This document shows positions 1 to 8,365 of a stretch of DNA of 64,000 nucleotides, one piece after another (the first letter of the stretch is position 1; each line of letters starts with the position of its first letter). A program made the translations under genes and the position numbers. The notes beneath the pieces were generated by a model. The model was given only the letters and a program-made list of their open reading frames with translations. It did not search any database and had not been told where the DNA came from. Origin of the DNA: Plantactinospora endophytica (GTDB taxonomy: Bacteria; Actinomycetota; Actinomycetes; Mycobacteriales; Micromonosporaceae); assembly GCF_016862915.1 (NCBI RefSeq), contig NZ_BONW01000041.1, positions 248,001-312,000 on the forward strand, written 5' to 3'.

Positions 1-504
1 GACGGGATCGCGGCGACCCGGGCGATCACCGCCCGGTCGGGGCAGCGTCCCGAGGTCATCGTGCTGACCACCTTCGACGCCGACGCGACGATCCTCGACG
101 CGCTCCGCAACGGCGCTGCCGGGTTCCTGGTCAAGCACACCCCGCCGGAGCAGATCGTCGACGCGGTACGCCGGGCCGCCGCCGGTGAGCCGGTGCTCTC
201 GCCGACGGTCGCCCGTACCCTGATCGACCACGTGGCGGGCGTCGCCCCGCACCGTCGCCCCGACGGGCGCCGCCAACAGGCCCGGGAACGGTTCGGGCAG
301 CTCTCCGAACGGGAACGGGCGGTCGCCGTCGCGGTGGCGGAGGGGCTGTCGAACGGCGAGATCGCCGACCGGCTGTTCCTCTCCGTCGGCACGGTCAAGG
401 CGTACGTCTCCAGCGCGCTGGCCAAGCTCGACCTGGACAACCGGATCCAGCTCGCGCTGCTCGCACACGATGCCCACGATGCCCACGACGCGGGCGACGA
501 GTAG
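1..504 (+). CDS. NarL/FixJ-type response regulator, 5' partial
   Basis: The reading frame is open from base 1, so only the C-terminal 167 residues are in the window. The end of the receiver domain is visible (VIVLTTFD, and the conserved Lys in GFLVKHTPPEQIVDAVR). A LuxR-type helix-turn-helix follows: LSERERAVAVAVAEGLSNGEIADRLFLS is its core, and GTVKAYVSSALAKLDL is the recognition helix region. It is a DNA-binding transcription regulator that would be phosphorylated by a partner kinase, presumably encoded just upstream outside the window. A His/Asp-rich tail (DAHDAHDAHDAGDE) closes the protein and is encoded by short direct repeats. The family call is secure; the target genes are unknown. Confidence 0.9.
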   Translation, partial: DGIAATRAITARSGQRPEVIVLTTFDADATILDALRNGAAGFLVKHTPPEQIVDAVRRAAAGEPVLSPTVARTLIDHVAGVAPHRRPDGRRQQARERFGQLSERERAVAVAVAEGLSNGEIADRLFLSVGTVKAYVSSALAKLDLDNRIQLALLAHDAHDAHDAGDE

Positions 505-548
505 TCGGCACCCGTGCCCGAGCATTCGGCGCGGGAACGGACAGGAAG

Positions 549-1277
549 GTGATGGTGGGCAGCGGTGTGCGGTGGCCGGACTGGCGGCGGGACGTGTTCG
601 GCGATCCGTACCTGGTCTGGCACGACGGTCCGGACTTCACCCGGCTGCTGACCGTCGCCCGGGACGAGCACGAGCACGAGGGCGGGGGCGAGCACGAGGG
701 CGAGGGCGAGGGCGGGCGGGCGACCGTGGCCCGGATGCTCGCTGCCGGGATCGCCGAAGCTGACCCGCTGGCCGCCGAGTCGATCGCCGTACTGGCCGAC
801 GACGGACTGGCCCCGCCCGATGCGGAAGTGCTGCTCAGGGCCGTGCTGCCGACTGCCTCGGGCACGTTCCTGGTCCGGGTGGCCCAGGCCCTGCACGTGC
901 TGACCGGCGACGAGGCGTGGGCCGAACAGATCGCGTCGGTACTCGCCGAAGGGGCGCACTGGGGTGACCGGATCGATGCCGGGATGGCGCTCGTCGGCTT
1001 CGCCCCGACCCCGCGACTCGTCGACGCGCTGGCCCTGGCGGTCCGGGAGCGCCACTACCTGGTCCGCTACCACGCCGCCAACACCCTGCTCCGGTACGCC
1101 GGCCGCCGTCCCGACGTCGCCACCCACCCGGCTCTCTTCGCCCTGATCAGCGCCGGGGACGACGACACGGAGCCCGACGCCGAGGTGACGGCGCAGCGTG
1201 CCGAGGCGGCCCGCCAACTCGCCACCGCCACCGCCGCCGCGCTGTCCCGAAAGTCGGTCGATCTCGGCGACAGTTGA
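549..1277 (+). CDS. HEAT-repeat-like hypothetical protein
   Basis: This is a 242-residue soluble protein that starts 44 bases after the response regulator stop. The start is GTG 549 or ATG 552, with AGGAAG just upstream. The sequence is mostly alpha-helical and Ala/Leu-rich. The segment around residues 140-185 (GMALVGFAPTPRLVDALA, VRYHAANTLLRYAG) looks like HEAT or PBS-lyase-type repeats, which usually mediate protein-protein contacts. A Glu/Gly/His low-complexity stretch at about residues 38-53 is coded by hexanucleotide-like repeats. No catalytic motif is visible. The assignment is structural only, and a function cannot be stated. Confidence 0.6.
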   Translation: MMVGSGVRWPDWRRDVFGDPYLVWHDGPDFTRLLTVARDEHEHEGGGEHEGEGEGGRATVARMLAAGIAEADPLAAESIAVLADDGLAPPDAEVLLRAVLPTASGTFLVRVAQALHVLTGDEAWAEQIASVLAEGAHWGDRIDAGMALVGFAPTPRLVDALALAVRERHYLVRYHAANTLLRYAGRRPDVATHPALFALISAGDDDTEPDAEVTAQRAEAARQLATATAAALSRKSVDLGDS

Positions 1278-1368
1278 ACCCGTCGATCCGCCCGTGCGTG
1301 TCTTCTCCCGCGAACAGTGCCCTCCGGCACTGCGACACACCCTCAGGAGTACGGATGGAGACACGCCC

Positions 1369-2307
1369 ATGATCCGACGTAATGTCCTGACCGGCTTCGC
1401 CGCGCTGGGGATCGCCGCCGCAGTCGGCACCCCGGAGAAGGCGAGCGCACATCCCGCAGGCCCAGGTGGCAAGAAACTCTTCCCCGACACGTTCGACCTG
1501 CCGAACGGCTGGATGCCGGAGGGGATCACGATCGGCGCGCTGCCGTTCGCGTACTTCGGTTCCCGGGCCGACGGTTCGATCTACCGGGTCAACCTGGCCA
1601 GCGGTGAGGGTCGGGTGCTCAGCCAGGGGCCGGGCGCGGGCTTCCCGTCGATCGGGTTGAAGCTGGACGGCAAGGGACGGCTCTTCGTCGCCGGTGGCGG
1701 GGCCGGCACCGGCCGGATCGTGGACGCCTGGAGCGGCAAACTACTGACCGACCTCAGCTTCACCACCGGTACGAGCTTCGTCAACGACGTGGTGCTCACC
1801 CCGGGATCGGCGTACTTCACCGACTCGCTGAACCCGGTGCTCTACGTCGTGTCGACCGGCCGCCGCGCGACCGTCCGCAATCTGCCGTTGACCGGCGACA
1901 TCGTCTACACCACCGGCAACAACGCCAACGGCATCTGCCGTACGCCGGACGGCCGGGCCCTGCTGGTGGTGCAGTCCAACACCGGTCTGCTGTTCCGGGT
2001 GGACCCGTCGACCGGGGTGGCCCGGCAGGTGGACCTGGGCGGGGAACTGCTCACCAACGGCGACGGCCTGCTCCTCGAAGGCCGCACGCTCTACGCCGTG
2101 CTGAACCGCCTCAACACGGTGGCCGTACTGCGACTGTCGTCGGACGGCCGCTCGGGGCGGATCGTCGAACGGCTCACCGATCCCCGGTTCGACATCCCGA
2201 CCACCGTCGCCTCGTACGGCAACCGGCTCTACCTGCCGAACGCGCGGTTCAGCACCCCGCCGACGCCGGAGACGACGTACACGGCGGTGGCGATTCCGAA
2301 GCCGTAG
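1369..2307 (+). CDS. Secreted SMP-30/gluconolactonase-like beta-propeller protein
   Basis: A 312-residue exported protein. The start ATG 1369 is chosen because GGAG lies 8 bases upstream and the protein then opens with a signal sequence: twin Arg in IRRNVLTGFAALG followed by a hydrophobic stretch and a likely cleavage near ASAHPAG, a Tat-like signal. The mature part shows repeated beta-blade patterns (IYRVNLASGEGRVL, GIVDAW-type turns, LLFRVDPSTGVARQVDL) as in the SMP-30/gluconolaconase/LRE fold, whose members hydrolyse lactones or act as calcium-binding propellers. Relatives are often named only as SMP-30 family or even superoxide dismutase in actinomycetes, so the substrate is unknown. The gene stands alone and is followed by a strong hairpin. 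Confidence 0.75.
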   Translation: MIRRNVLTGFAALGIAAAVGTPEKASAHPAGPGGKKLFPDTFDLPNGWMPEGITIGALPFAYFGSRADGSIYRVNLASGEGRVLSQGPGAGFPSIGLKLDGKGRLFVAGGGAGTGRIVDAWSGKLLTDLSFTTGTSFVNDVVLTPGSAYFTDSLNPVLYVVSTGRRATVRNLPLTGDIVYTTGNNANGICRTPDGRALLVVQSNTGLLFRVDPSTGVARQVDLGGELLTNGDGLLLEGRTLYAVLNRLNTVAVLRLSSDGRSGRIVERLTDPRFDIPTTVASYGNRLYLPNARFSTPPTPETTYTAVAIPKP

Positions 2308-2324
2308 CCCCGGCACACACCCCT

Positions 2325-2359
2325 GTCGCCGCCGGTGAACCGTGCTCGCCGGCGGCGAC
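2325..2359 (+). terminator. Hairpin terminator after the SMP-30-like gene
   Basis: An 11-bp perfect stem, GTCGCCGCCGG (2325-2335) pairing with CCGGCGGCGAC (2349-2359) across a 13-base loop, lies 18 bases after the stop codon. There is no U-tract, which is normal for high-GC actinomycete terminators. Confidence 0.65.
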
Positions 2360-2551
2360 GCCGTGTCACGACCGTCCACCCAGCATCGTGCGGTGAAGTG
2401 AACCGGGTACCGCCGATCGCGGCAGGCGGGGAAACGGTAGGGAAACCGGGCTGTGCGGTGGGGGTCCGTTCAGTACACTCGTGATCAGCCCAGCGCGATC
2501 TTGGCCTATTTGACGGCCGGCGCGCGAGTCGACGAGTGAGGGGAGCCGGCC

Positions 2552-2617
2552 GTGCGTTACCGCACCGCTGTCGTCATTCCCCAGTCGCAGCACCGGGTGA
2601 TCCTGGCGTCTTCCTGA
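2552..2617 (+). CDS. Putative 21-residue leader peptide upstream of the EF-G paralogue
   Basis: A short ORF starts at GTG 2552 behind a very strong ribosome binding site (GAGGGGAG, 2537-2544, spacing 7) and encodes MRYRTAVVIPQSQHRVILASS before TGA 2615-2617. It lies about 300 bases before the EF-G-like gene at 2925, with two stable hairpins in between. The arrangement (good SD, tiny ORF, hairpins, then a ribosome-acting gene) matches ribosome-stalling attenuators known for antibiotic-resistance genes. No stalling motif is recognisable, so the regulatory role is inferred. Confidence 0.45.
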   Translation: MRYRTAVVIPQSQHRVILASS

Positions 2618-2751
2618 CGTCCGGTGCCGGCCCGCGCGGCCACACCGGAGATCCGTGACGAATCCCTGAGCCGCCGTCGACCGGAAACTGTCGTTCCCAC
2701 TGGCCGGCCTTCCGGCGACGCGACCCTCCCGCCCGACCGTTCGCGGCCTTC

Positions 2752-2800
2752 ACCGGCACACGACTACCGACGTCGTGCCGGTTTCCCGCCCTGCGCGGGA
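2752..2800 (+). promoter_or_regulatory. Tandem hairpins in the leader of the EF-G paralogue (candidate attenuator)
   Basis: First hairpin: ACCGGCACACGAC (2752-2764) pairs with GTCGTGCCGGT (2772-2782), eleven base pairs with one 2-base bulge, followed by a short T run. Second hairpin: TCCCGC (2784-2789) pairs with GCGGGA (2795-2800) over a 5-base loop. They sit between the leader ORF and the start of the GTPase gene. The first could act as a conditional terminator controlled by translation of the leader. This is seen in sequence only and has not been folded computationally. Confidence 0.45.
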
Positions 2801-2924
2801 GAGTAGGCGCGTCGGTCGAGGCTGCCCGGCTCGGGGAGTGTCCGCCTGGTCGGCGTACCGCGCCCAGGCTCGTCCCGGAAATCGCGCCGTCCCCGAACCG
2901 ATCACCCCAGAGAGGCCGTCGGCC

Positions 2925-5024
2925 GTGCGTACCGAGCTGCACCGTACCGTTTCCCACTCCCTGGACCGGCTGCGTAACCTGGGCATCCTTGCCCACGTCG
3001 ACGCCGGCAAGACCACCGTCACCGAACGGATCCTGTACGTCACCGGTGCCACCTACAAGCGCGGCGAGGTGCACGACGGGACGACCGTCACCGACTTCGA
3101 CCCGCAGGAACGCGACCGGGGCATCACCATTTTCGCCGCCGCCGTGAGCTGCGACTGGGCCGGTCACCGGATCAACCTGATCGACACCCCCGGACACGTC
3201 GACTTCGCCGACGAGGTGGAGCGGGCGCTTCGGGTACTCGACGGCGCGATCGCGGTCTTCGACGGCGTCGCCGGAGTCGAGCCGCAGAGCGAGTCGGTGT
3301 GGCGGCAGGCCGACCGGCACGGGGTACCCCGGATCGCGTTCGTGAACAAGCTGGACCGGGCCGGCGCCGACCTGGACACGGCGGTCGCGTCGATCCGGGA
3401 CCGGCTTCGGGTCACCCCGCTGGTGGTGCAGTTGCCGATCGGCCGGGAGGAGGACTTCAGCGGCGTGGTGGACCTGGTGACGATGCGGTCGCTGGTCTGG
3501 GCCGACGGCGCGGAGACCTTCGTCGAGGGTCCGGTGCCGGCCGAGCTGCGGGAGGAGGCGGAGCGGCGTCGACGGGTACTGGTGGAGACGGTCGCCGAGC
3601 GGCATCCGGTCGCGCTGGAGGAGTTCTGTGAACGGTCGACGCTGGCCGCCGAGACGCTTCGCGGCGCGCTGCGGGACCTGACCCGGGACGGGAACGGTGT
3701 GGTGGTGCTCTGCGGCTCGGCGTACAAGAACCGGGGCGTCGAGCCGCTGCTGGACGCGGCGGTCGCCTACCTGCCGTCGCCGCTGGACGTGCCGGCGGTA
3801 CGCGGCAACACGGCCGGCGGCGAGCAGCGCGAACGGCCCGCCGACCCGTCGGCACCGTTCACCGCACTGCTGTTCAAGGTCAACTCGACCGCCACCGGCC
3901 GGCTCAGCTACCTGCGGGTGTACGCGGGCACGATCCAGAAGGGAGGCGTGGTGCTGGACGCCGGAGCCGGCCGTACCGAGCGGATCAGCCGGATCCTGCG
4001 GGTGCAGGCCGACCGGCACGCCGAGGTGGACCGGGCGGTGGCCGGCGACATCGTGGCGGTGGTCGGGCTGAAGTCGGCGCGGGTCGGCGCGACCCTGTGC
4101 GCGCCCGACGCGCCGCTGCTGCTCGAACCGCCGAGCGCCGCCGACCCGGTGGTCTCGGTCGCCGTCGAGGCGCGCCGAAGCACCGACAGCGGCCGGCTGA
4201 CCACGGCGTTCGCCCGGCTGGTCGAGGAGGATCCGTCGCTGGCCGTCCGGACCGATCCGGAGACCGGCCAGACCGTGCTCTCCGGAATGGGAGAGCTGCA
4301 CCTGGAGGTGGCGGTGGAGAAGATCCGCCGGGACGTCGGACTGGAGGTCAACGTCGGCCGGCCGCAGGTGGCGTACCGGGAAACGGTCGTGCGCGGCGTC
4401 TCCGGCCTGCTGTACCGGCACGTCAAGCAGGACGGCGGCGCCGGCCAGTACGCCCATGTCGTCCTCGACGTGGCACCGCTGGCCGGCGGCGCGACGCCGG
4501 ACGGCGACGTACCGGACTTCGAGTTCGCCTCGACCGTCGTCGGCGGCCGGGTGCCGAAGGAGTACGTCCGGGCGGTGGAGGCCGGTTGCCGGGACGCGCT
4601 CGCCGACGGGCCGCTCGGCGGCCATCCGGTGATCGGGCTGCGGGTGACCCTGACCGACGGTGCCACGCACGTGAAGGACTCGTCGGAGCTGGCGTTCCGT
4701 ACGGCGGGCAAGCTCGCGCTGCGGGCCGCCCTCGGCGCCAGCGAGCTGGCCCTGCTGGAACCGGTGGTCGAGGTGACGGTGACCGTGCCGGACGACGCCG
4801 TCGGCGCGGTACTGGGCGACCTGGCGGCCCGGCGCGGCCGGGTCGCCGGCTCGGTCGCCAGGGCCGGCGACGTGCTGGTCACCGCGACCGTGCCGCTGGC
4901 CGAGCTGTTCGGCTACGCGACCCGACTGCGCAGCCGGACCCAGGGCCGGGGAACGTTCAGCACCCGGGCCAACGGCTACCAGCCGGTGCCGAGCGCGGTC
5001 CAGGACAACGGGTCTTCCCGTTGA
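2925..5024 (+). CDS. EF-G-like translational GTPase (EF-G paralogue or ribosomal protection type)
   Basis: A 699-residue ribosome-associated GTPase. The G domain motifs are complete: G1 AHVDAGKTT (about 23-31), the switch I region around [12 protein letters not shown]3 DTPGH, and G4 NKLD. They are followed by the EF-G domain II ([20 protein letters not shown]), domain III ([18 protein letters not shown]) and domains IV-V up to the C terminus. The start is GTG 2925, chosen because AGAGAGG lies about 9 bases upstream and homology begins at once with [19 protein letters not shown]; the frame is open further upstream but is not protein-like there. Its length fits EF-G better than the shorter Tet(M) class. 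Roles known for such paralogues are translocation, ribosome recycling, or drug-dependent ribosome protection. The leader ORF and hairpins suggest inducible expression. The last codons fall in a 44-bp tandem repeat. Confidence 0.85.
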   Translation: MRTELHRTVSHSLDRLRNLGILAHVDAGKTTVTERILYVTGATYKRGEVHDGTTVTDFDPQERDRGITIFAAAVSCDWAGHRINLIDTPGHVDFADEVERALRVLDGAIAVFDGVAGVEPQSESVWRQADRHGVPRIAFVNKLDRAGADLDTAVASIRDRLRVTPLVVQLPIGREEDFSGVVDLVTMRSLVWADGAETFVEGPVPAELREEAERRRRVLVETVAERHPVALEEFCERSTLAAETLRGALRDLTRDGNGVVVLCGSAYKNRGVEPLLDAAVAYLPSPLDVPAVRGNTAGGEQRERPADPSAPFTALLFKVNSTATGRLSYLRVYAGTIQKGGVVLDAGAGRTERISRILRVQADRHAEVDRAVAGDIVAVVGLKSARVGATLCAPDAPLLLEPPSAADPVVSVAVEARRSTDSGRLTTAFARLVEEDPSLAVRTDPETGQTVLSGMGELHLEVAVEKIRRDVGLEVNVGRPQVAYRETVVRGVSGLLYRHVKQDGGAGQYAHVVLDVAPLAGGATPDGDVPDFEFASTVVGGRVPKEYVRAVEAGCRDALADGPLGGHPVIGLRVTLTDGATHVKDSSELAFRTAGKLALRAALGASELALLEPVVEVTVTVPDDAVGAVLGDLAARRGRVAGSVARAGDVLVTATVPLAELFGYATRLRSRTQGRGTFSTRANGYQPVPSAVQDNGSSR

Positions 5025-5137
5025 CCAGGCCGCCGGGTGCGGTCCAGGGTGGCGGGTCACCCCGTTGACCAGGCCGCCGGGCGTGATCGGTGGTGGCGAG
5101 TCGCCCCGTTGACCAGGCCGCCGACGGTGGTCCAGGG
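4998..5137. repeat. 44-bp tandem repeat, three copies, overlapping the EF-G-like stop codon
   Basis: The core CCCGTTGACCAGGCCGCCG recurs at 5017, 5061 and 5105 with an exact 44-base spacing. The flanking bases also match partly (GGTCCAGG or similar, then GGGTC). The first copy contains the stop TGA of the GTPase gene; the other two extend into the 360-bp gap before the next gene. No ORF or conventional terminator was seen in the rest of that gap. Confidence 0.8.
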
Positions 5138-5384
5138 GGGCGGGGCGTCCGTCGCCGGGACCACAGGCCGGAGGCAGGGGCGGCTGCCCCGCCCGGCCGG
5201 GCCGTAGGGCAGGATGCCGGCCCCGCACGTACACCGGGCGGGGCCGGCGCGTCCCACGCCGCTGTCCCCGCCCGGTGTCGGGGCCTCTTCATCCGGGGTT
5301 CACCACGGAGCCGTGGCGGCGCAGACCTGCCCGGATACGGTGCGGATCGATCTCACATGATCGACTACGCAGGAGGCGAACGCG

Positions 5385-6257
5385 ATGAAGCGTCGCATGC
5401 TGGGTTCCCTGGCGCTGGCCGGCGCCGTGCTGGGCCTCGGCGCGCCGGCCGCCCAGGCGGCCGGCCCGGTCCAGGGGCACCCGTCGGAGAACGTCCGGAG
5501 TGGACGGCCGGGTGCGAGGACCCGTCCGCTGCCGCAGGCCCACGCGCACAACGACTACGAACACGAGCGCCCGCTGTTCGACGCGCTCGGCCACGGCTTC
5601 ACCAGCGTGGAGGCCGACATCTACCTGGTCGACGGCGAACTGCTGGTCGGCCACGACCCGGAGGACGTGGTACCGGGTCGTACCCTGAGCAGCCTTTATC
5701 TCGAACCGCTGGCCAGGCGGGTACGGGCCAACCACGGCGGGGTCTTCGCGCACAGCCGCCAGCAGCTACAACTGCTGGTCGACATCAAGAACACCGGCGC
5801 GGACACCTACACCGAGCTGCACCGGGTGTTGCGGGGCTACCAGCGGATGCTGACCACGTACTCCAACGGACGGGTACGACCGGGCGCGGTGACCGTGGTG
5901 GTCAGCGGAGACCGGCCGCGCGAGCTGATGGCCGCCCAGCGGGTCAGGTACGCCTTCTACGACGGCCGGTCTGCCGACCTCGGCTCCGGGGCGCCGGCCT
6001 CGTTCATCCCGCTGATCAGTGACAACTGGACCAACCTCTTCGCCTGGCGCGGGGTCGGGGCGATGCCGGACGCGGAGCGGACCCGGCTGCGTTCGTTCGT
6101 CCGGACCGCGCACCGGGACGGCCAGCGGGTGCGCTTCTGGGCCACGCCGGACCTGCCCGGTCCGGAGCGGGACGCGATCTGGCGGGAACTCCGGGCCGCA
6201 GACGTCGACCACATCAACACCGACGACCTCGCCGGACTGGCCGAGTTCCTCCGCTAG
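5385..6257 (+). CDS. Secreted PI-PLC/glycerophosphodiesterase-fold protein
   Basis: A 290-residue exported protein starting at ATG 5385 with a perfect AGGAGG about 9 bases upstream. Residues 1-26 form a Sec signal peptide (MKRRMLGSLALAGAVLG..., with AQAAG as the cleavage region). The mature chain opens with HAHNDYEHERPLFDAL and SVEADIYLVDGELLVGHD, the His and Glu/Asp signature of the PLC-like phosphodiesterase TIM-barrel superfamily (PI-PLC X domain / AIM6-like). The Asp in LLVDIKNTGAD and the C-terminal FWATPD and DHINTDDL complete the barrel. It likely hydrolyses a phosphodiester outside the cell; the substrate is unknown. The gene converges with the glycosidase gene across a bidirectional terminator. 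Confidence 0.8.
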   Translation: MKRRMLGSLALAGAVLGLGAPAAQAAGPVQGHPSENVRSGRPGARTRPLPQAHAHNDYEHERPLFDALGHGFTSVEADIYLVDGELLVGHDPEDVVPGRTLSSLYLEPLARRVRANHGGVFAHSRQQLQLLVDIKNTGADTYTELHRVLRGYQRMLTTYSNGRVRPGAVTVVVSGDRPRELMAAQRVRYAFYDGRSADLGSGAPASFIPLISDNWTNLFAWRGVGAMPDAERTRLRSFVRTAHRDGQRVRFWATPDLPGPERDAIWRELRAADVDHINTDDLAGLAEFLR

Positions 6258-6316
6258 TTCCCGCCACCCGGGCCGCGACGGCCGCCCGCCGGGGCAGGGA
6301 GCGGGCAGGAGCACGA

Positions 6317-6352
6317 GAAACGGGCCGCACCGGCAGTGGTGCGGCCCGTTTC
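6317..6352. terminator. Bidirectional hairpin terminator
   Basis: A perfect 15-bp stem, GAAACGGGCCGCACC (6317-6331) with GGTGCGGCCCGTTTC (6338-6352) around a 6-base loop, sits between two convergent genes ending at 6257 (+) and 6362 (-). The GAAA/TTTC ends give a short T run on either strand, so it can serve both genes. Confidence 0.9.
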
Positions 6353-6361
6353 CGTCAACTG

Positions 6362-7612
6362 CTAACGGGAGAGCCGGGAGAAGACCCCGATGCCGTTCGG
6401 TACCGGCCGTTCGACGCCGCCGGACGGATGGTTGCGGACCGCCACGGCCGGATCGGCGACGGCCCGGGTGACCAGGGTCGTCGACCCGCCGCCGTCGAGG
6501 TTGACCCCGCTGGCGGCGCCCAGCTCGCGCAGGGTCAGGGCCAGGTCGAGGATGGTCAGCCCCGGACCGGCGCCGTCCACGGCCAGCAGGTAGAGCCGAC
6601 GGCCGTCCGCGCTGACCCCGGCGGCGGTGCGGATGGCGGCGGTACGGGCGTCCAGCCCGGCCAGCGGCTCGCCGTCGCGCAGGATCGGGAACCCGCCGAC
6701 CGCGAACCGGAACGGGATCGGGCCCTCCGGCACCAGGTCGTAGTCGACGCGTACCCGGTCGCCGACCGCGAACCGGCGCAGCGTCTGGGCGCCCTGCTCC
6801 CGGCCGACCAGCACGACGGTGTCCCGGGCGATTGCCCCGGCACCCGGCTCGGTGCCGGTACGGGTCACCCGGCCGTGCCGCACGCTCACCTCGTACGTCT
6901 CGGTGCTGCACGCGGCGGCGCGATCGGTGTCGGTACCGCAGGTGGGCCGCTTGCGGGAGACCGACCCCCAGTCGCTGTCGAAGACCCCGACCCCGCCGAC
7001 CGGCAGGGCGTACTGGTTGAAGCCGGTCACCGGGAACCTCTCCCGGCCGGCCGAGACGGTGCCCCGCAGGTCGACCCGGGCGAGCCGGCCGACCCGGTCC
7101 ACCCCGACGCCTAGTACGTCGGAGGTGGACGTGCCGGGCGGCAGCCCCGGGCCGAACCGCTGCCCGTTCGGTACGGCGGCCTTCAGGTCGTCCCCGCCCG
7201 AGATCGCCGGGCCGACCGCCGACCCGGTCACCTCGACGCCCGGCTGGGTGTTGCTGATGTTGAAGAAGTCGCCGTTGACGGCCGCGATCGCTTGTCGGCT
7301 GTCCGCCTGCACGGAGATCGGTGCCCGGGCCGCGACCGCACCAGCGGTGATCAGATCGACAGTGACCAGGGGATTGCGCAGGTCGACCTCGACGAGATGG
7401 AGCGGTATCTCGGCGCCGCCGGTGGGACGGGCGAACTCCCGGTACGTCACTCCGGGCGCCAGCGTGCCCGGCGCCGCCGAGATCGCCGGTGCGGTGCCGG
7501 CCACCGGGCCCGCGACGGCCGGGGACGTGCCGGCGACGACGGCCAGGACGAGGCCGAACGCCGAGGCGGCCAGCAGCTTATGAGATCGGTGGGAACGATC
7601 GTGTGACAACAA
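6362..7612 (-). CDS. Secreted phosphodiester glycosidase (NAGPA-domain) protein
   Basis: About 416 residues with an N-terminal signal peptide (HKLLAASAFGLVLAVVAG then SPAVAGP). The C-terminal half carries the phosphodiester glycosidase/NAGPA signature: AAVNGDFFNI, SADGRRLYLLAVDGAGPG and NLDGGGSTTLV. The family includes the mammalian uncovering enzyme that cleaves GlcNAc-1-phosphodiesters, and bacterial proteins acting on cell-wall or exopolysaccharide phosphodiesters. The TTG at 7612 is preferred because GGAGG sits 8 bases upstream; the frame remains open to a GTG at 7654, which has only a weak ribosome site. It is exported and probably acts on envelope glycans; the substrate is unknown. Confidence 0.85.
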   Translation of the reverse strand: MLSHDRSHRSHKLLAASAFGLVLAVVAGTSPAVAGPVAGTAPAISAAPGTLAPGVTYREFARPTGGAEIPLHLVEVDLRNPLVTVDLITAGAVAARAPISVQADSRQAIAAVNGDFFNISNTQPGVEVTGSAVGPAISGGDDLKAAVPNGQRFGPGLPPGTSTSDVLGVGVDRVGRLARVDLRGTVSAGRERFPVTGFNQYALPVGGVGVFDSDWGSVSRKRPTCGTDTDRAAACSTETYEVSVRHGRVTRTGTEPGAGAIARDTVVLVGREQGAQTLRRFAVGDRVRVDYDLVPEGPIPFRFAVGGFPILRDGEPLAGLDARTAAIRTAAGVSADGRRLYLLAVDGAGPGLTILDLALTLRELGAASGVNLDGGGSTTLVTRAVADPAVAVRNHPSGGVERPVPNGIGVFSRLSR

Positions 7613-7702
7613 CGCCAGTGCCTCCGGGTCGGGGACGGGAAACACCAGCCACACTTCCGGCCGAGGTGATCGAGGTCAAACGAACATCAACTGGACGAAC
7701 GG

Positions 7703-8215
7703 TTACCCGGCCTGATCGATCCGGGCGCGGCCCGGCCCGCCGGGGCCGGCCCCCTCGTCGACGGCGGTTGGTGCCGCGACCGGTTCGGTGACGGCCATGG
7801 TCAGCCGTACCCGGACACCGTCGGCGCCGCTGTGTACCTCGAACGAGTCGGCGAGTTCCTGGGCCAGCCACAGGCCCATCCCGCCGTTGGCGGAGGGTCG
7901 GGGCCGGCTGGTCGGGATGGTCGGCAGCGGGTCGGCGAAGCCGTCGCCACGATCCCGGATCTCACAGACCAGGTGCTGGTGCCGCCAGAGCCGCAGCTCA
8001 CCCGTTCCGCCGCCGTGCCGGACCGCGTTGGTCATCGCCTCGTTGACGGCGGTCACGAAGTCGTCCAGGCGCTCACCGGCCAGGCCGGCGGCGGAGAGGC
8101 AGTCGGTCAGCCTGCGGCGCAGGTCGGCGACCTGTTCGGCCTCGAAATCGGCCTGGAGCAACAGAGGACCATGCTGTGTCTCCGTCCGTTGATCGTGCAA
8201 CGGACCGTCCGTCAT
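7703..8215 (-). CDS. RsbW-like anti-sigma factor serine kinase / ATPase
   Basis: A 170-residue GHKL ATPase. The N-box NEAMTNAVRHGG, the G1 motif DRGDGF and the G2 motif NGGMGLWLAQELAD are all present, in the order seen in RsbW/SpoIIAB-type anti-sigma kinases. Such proteins bind and inhibit an alternative sigma factor and phosphorylate an STAS anti-anti-sigma factor. ATG 8215 has GGAGG 6 bases upstream. No sigma or STAS gene is adjacent, so it is an orphan that could work with the stressosome genes at 24.7-30.5 kb (inference). A Pro/Gly/Ala-rich C-terminal tail of about 30 residues follows the domain. Confidence 0.85.
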   Translation of the reverse strand: MTDGPLHDQRTETQHGPLLLQADFEAEQVADLRRRLTDCLSAAGLAGERLDDFVTAVNEAMTNAVRHGGGTGELRLWRHQHLVCEIRDRGDGFADPLPTIPTSRPRPSANGGMGLWLAQELADSFEVHSGADGVRVRLTMAVTEPVAAPTAVDEGAGPGGPGRARIDQAG

Positions 8216-8365
8216 GGCGCCTCCAAGGTCACCGGACCCGTCAGGGTACAGCGCGGACCGTACCCACCGGTGACCGAGTCAATCAGAGACGACCGGATAT
8301 TCGACCTCCGAGGTGTTTCGGGCGGCCTCGCGCGGGTCGTCCGACGTGACGGCTATCACGTTCTG

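Noticed and set aside
2925-5024. Ribosomal protection gene as self-resistance of a tetracycline-type cluster
   Set aside because: The gene lies about 26 kb from the polyketide genes, resembles EF-G more than Tet/OtrA proteins, and the cluster lacks an OxyD-like amidotransferase.
2574-5234. An 886-codon open frame antisense to the EF-G-like gene
   Set aside because: It is an antisense shadow of high-GC codons in the GTPase gene; it is Arg/Gly/Pro-rich with no domain.
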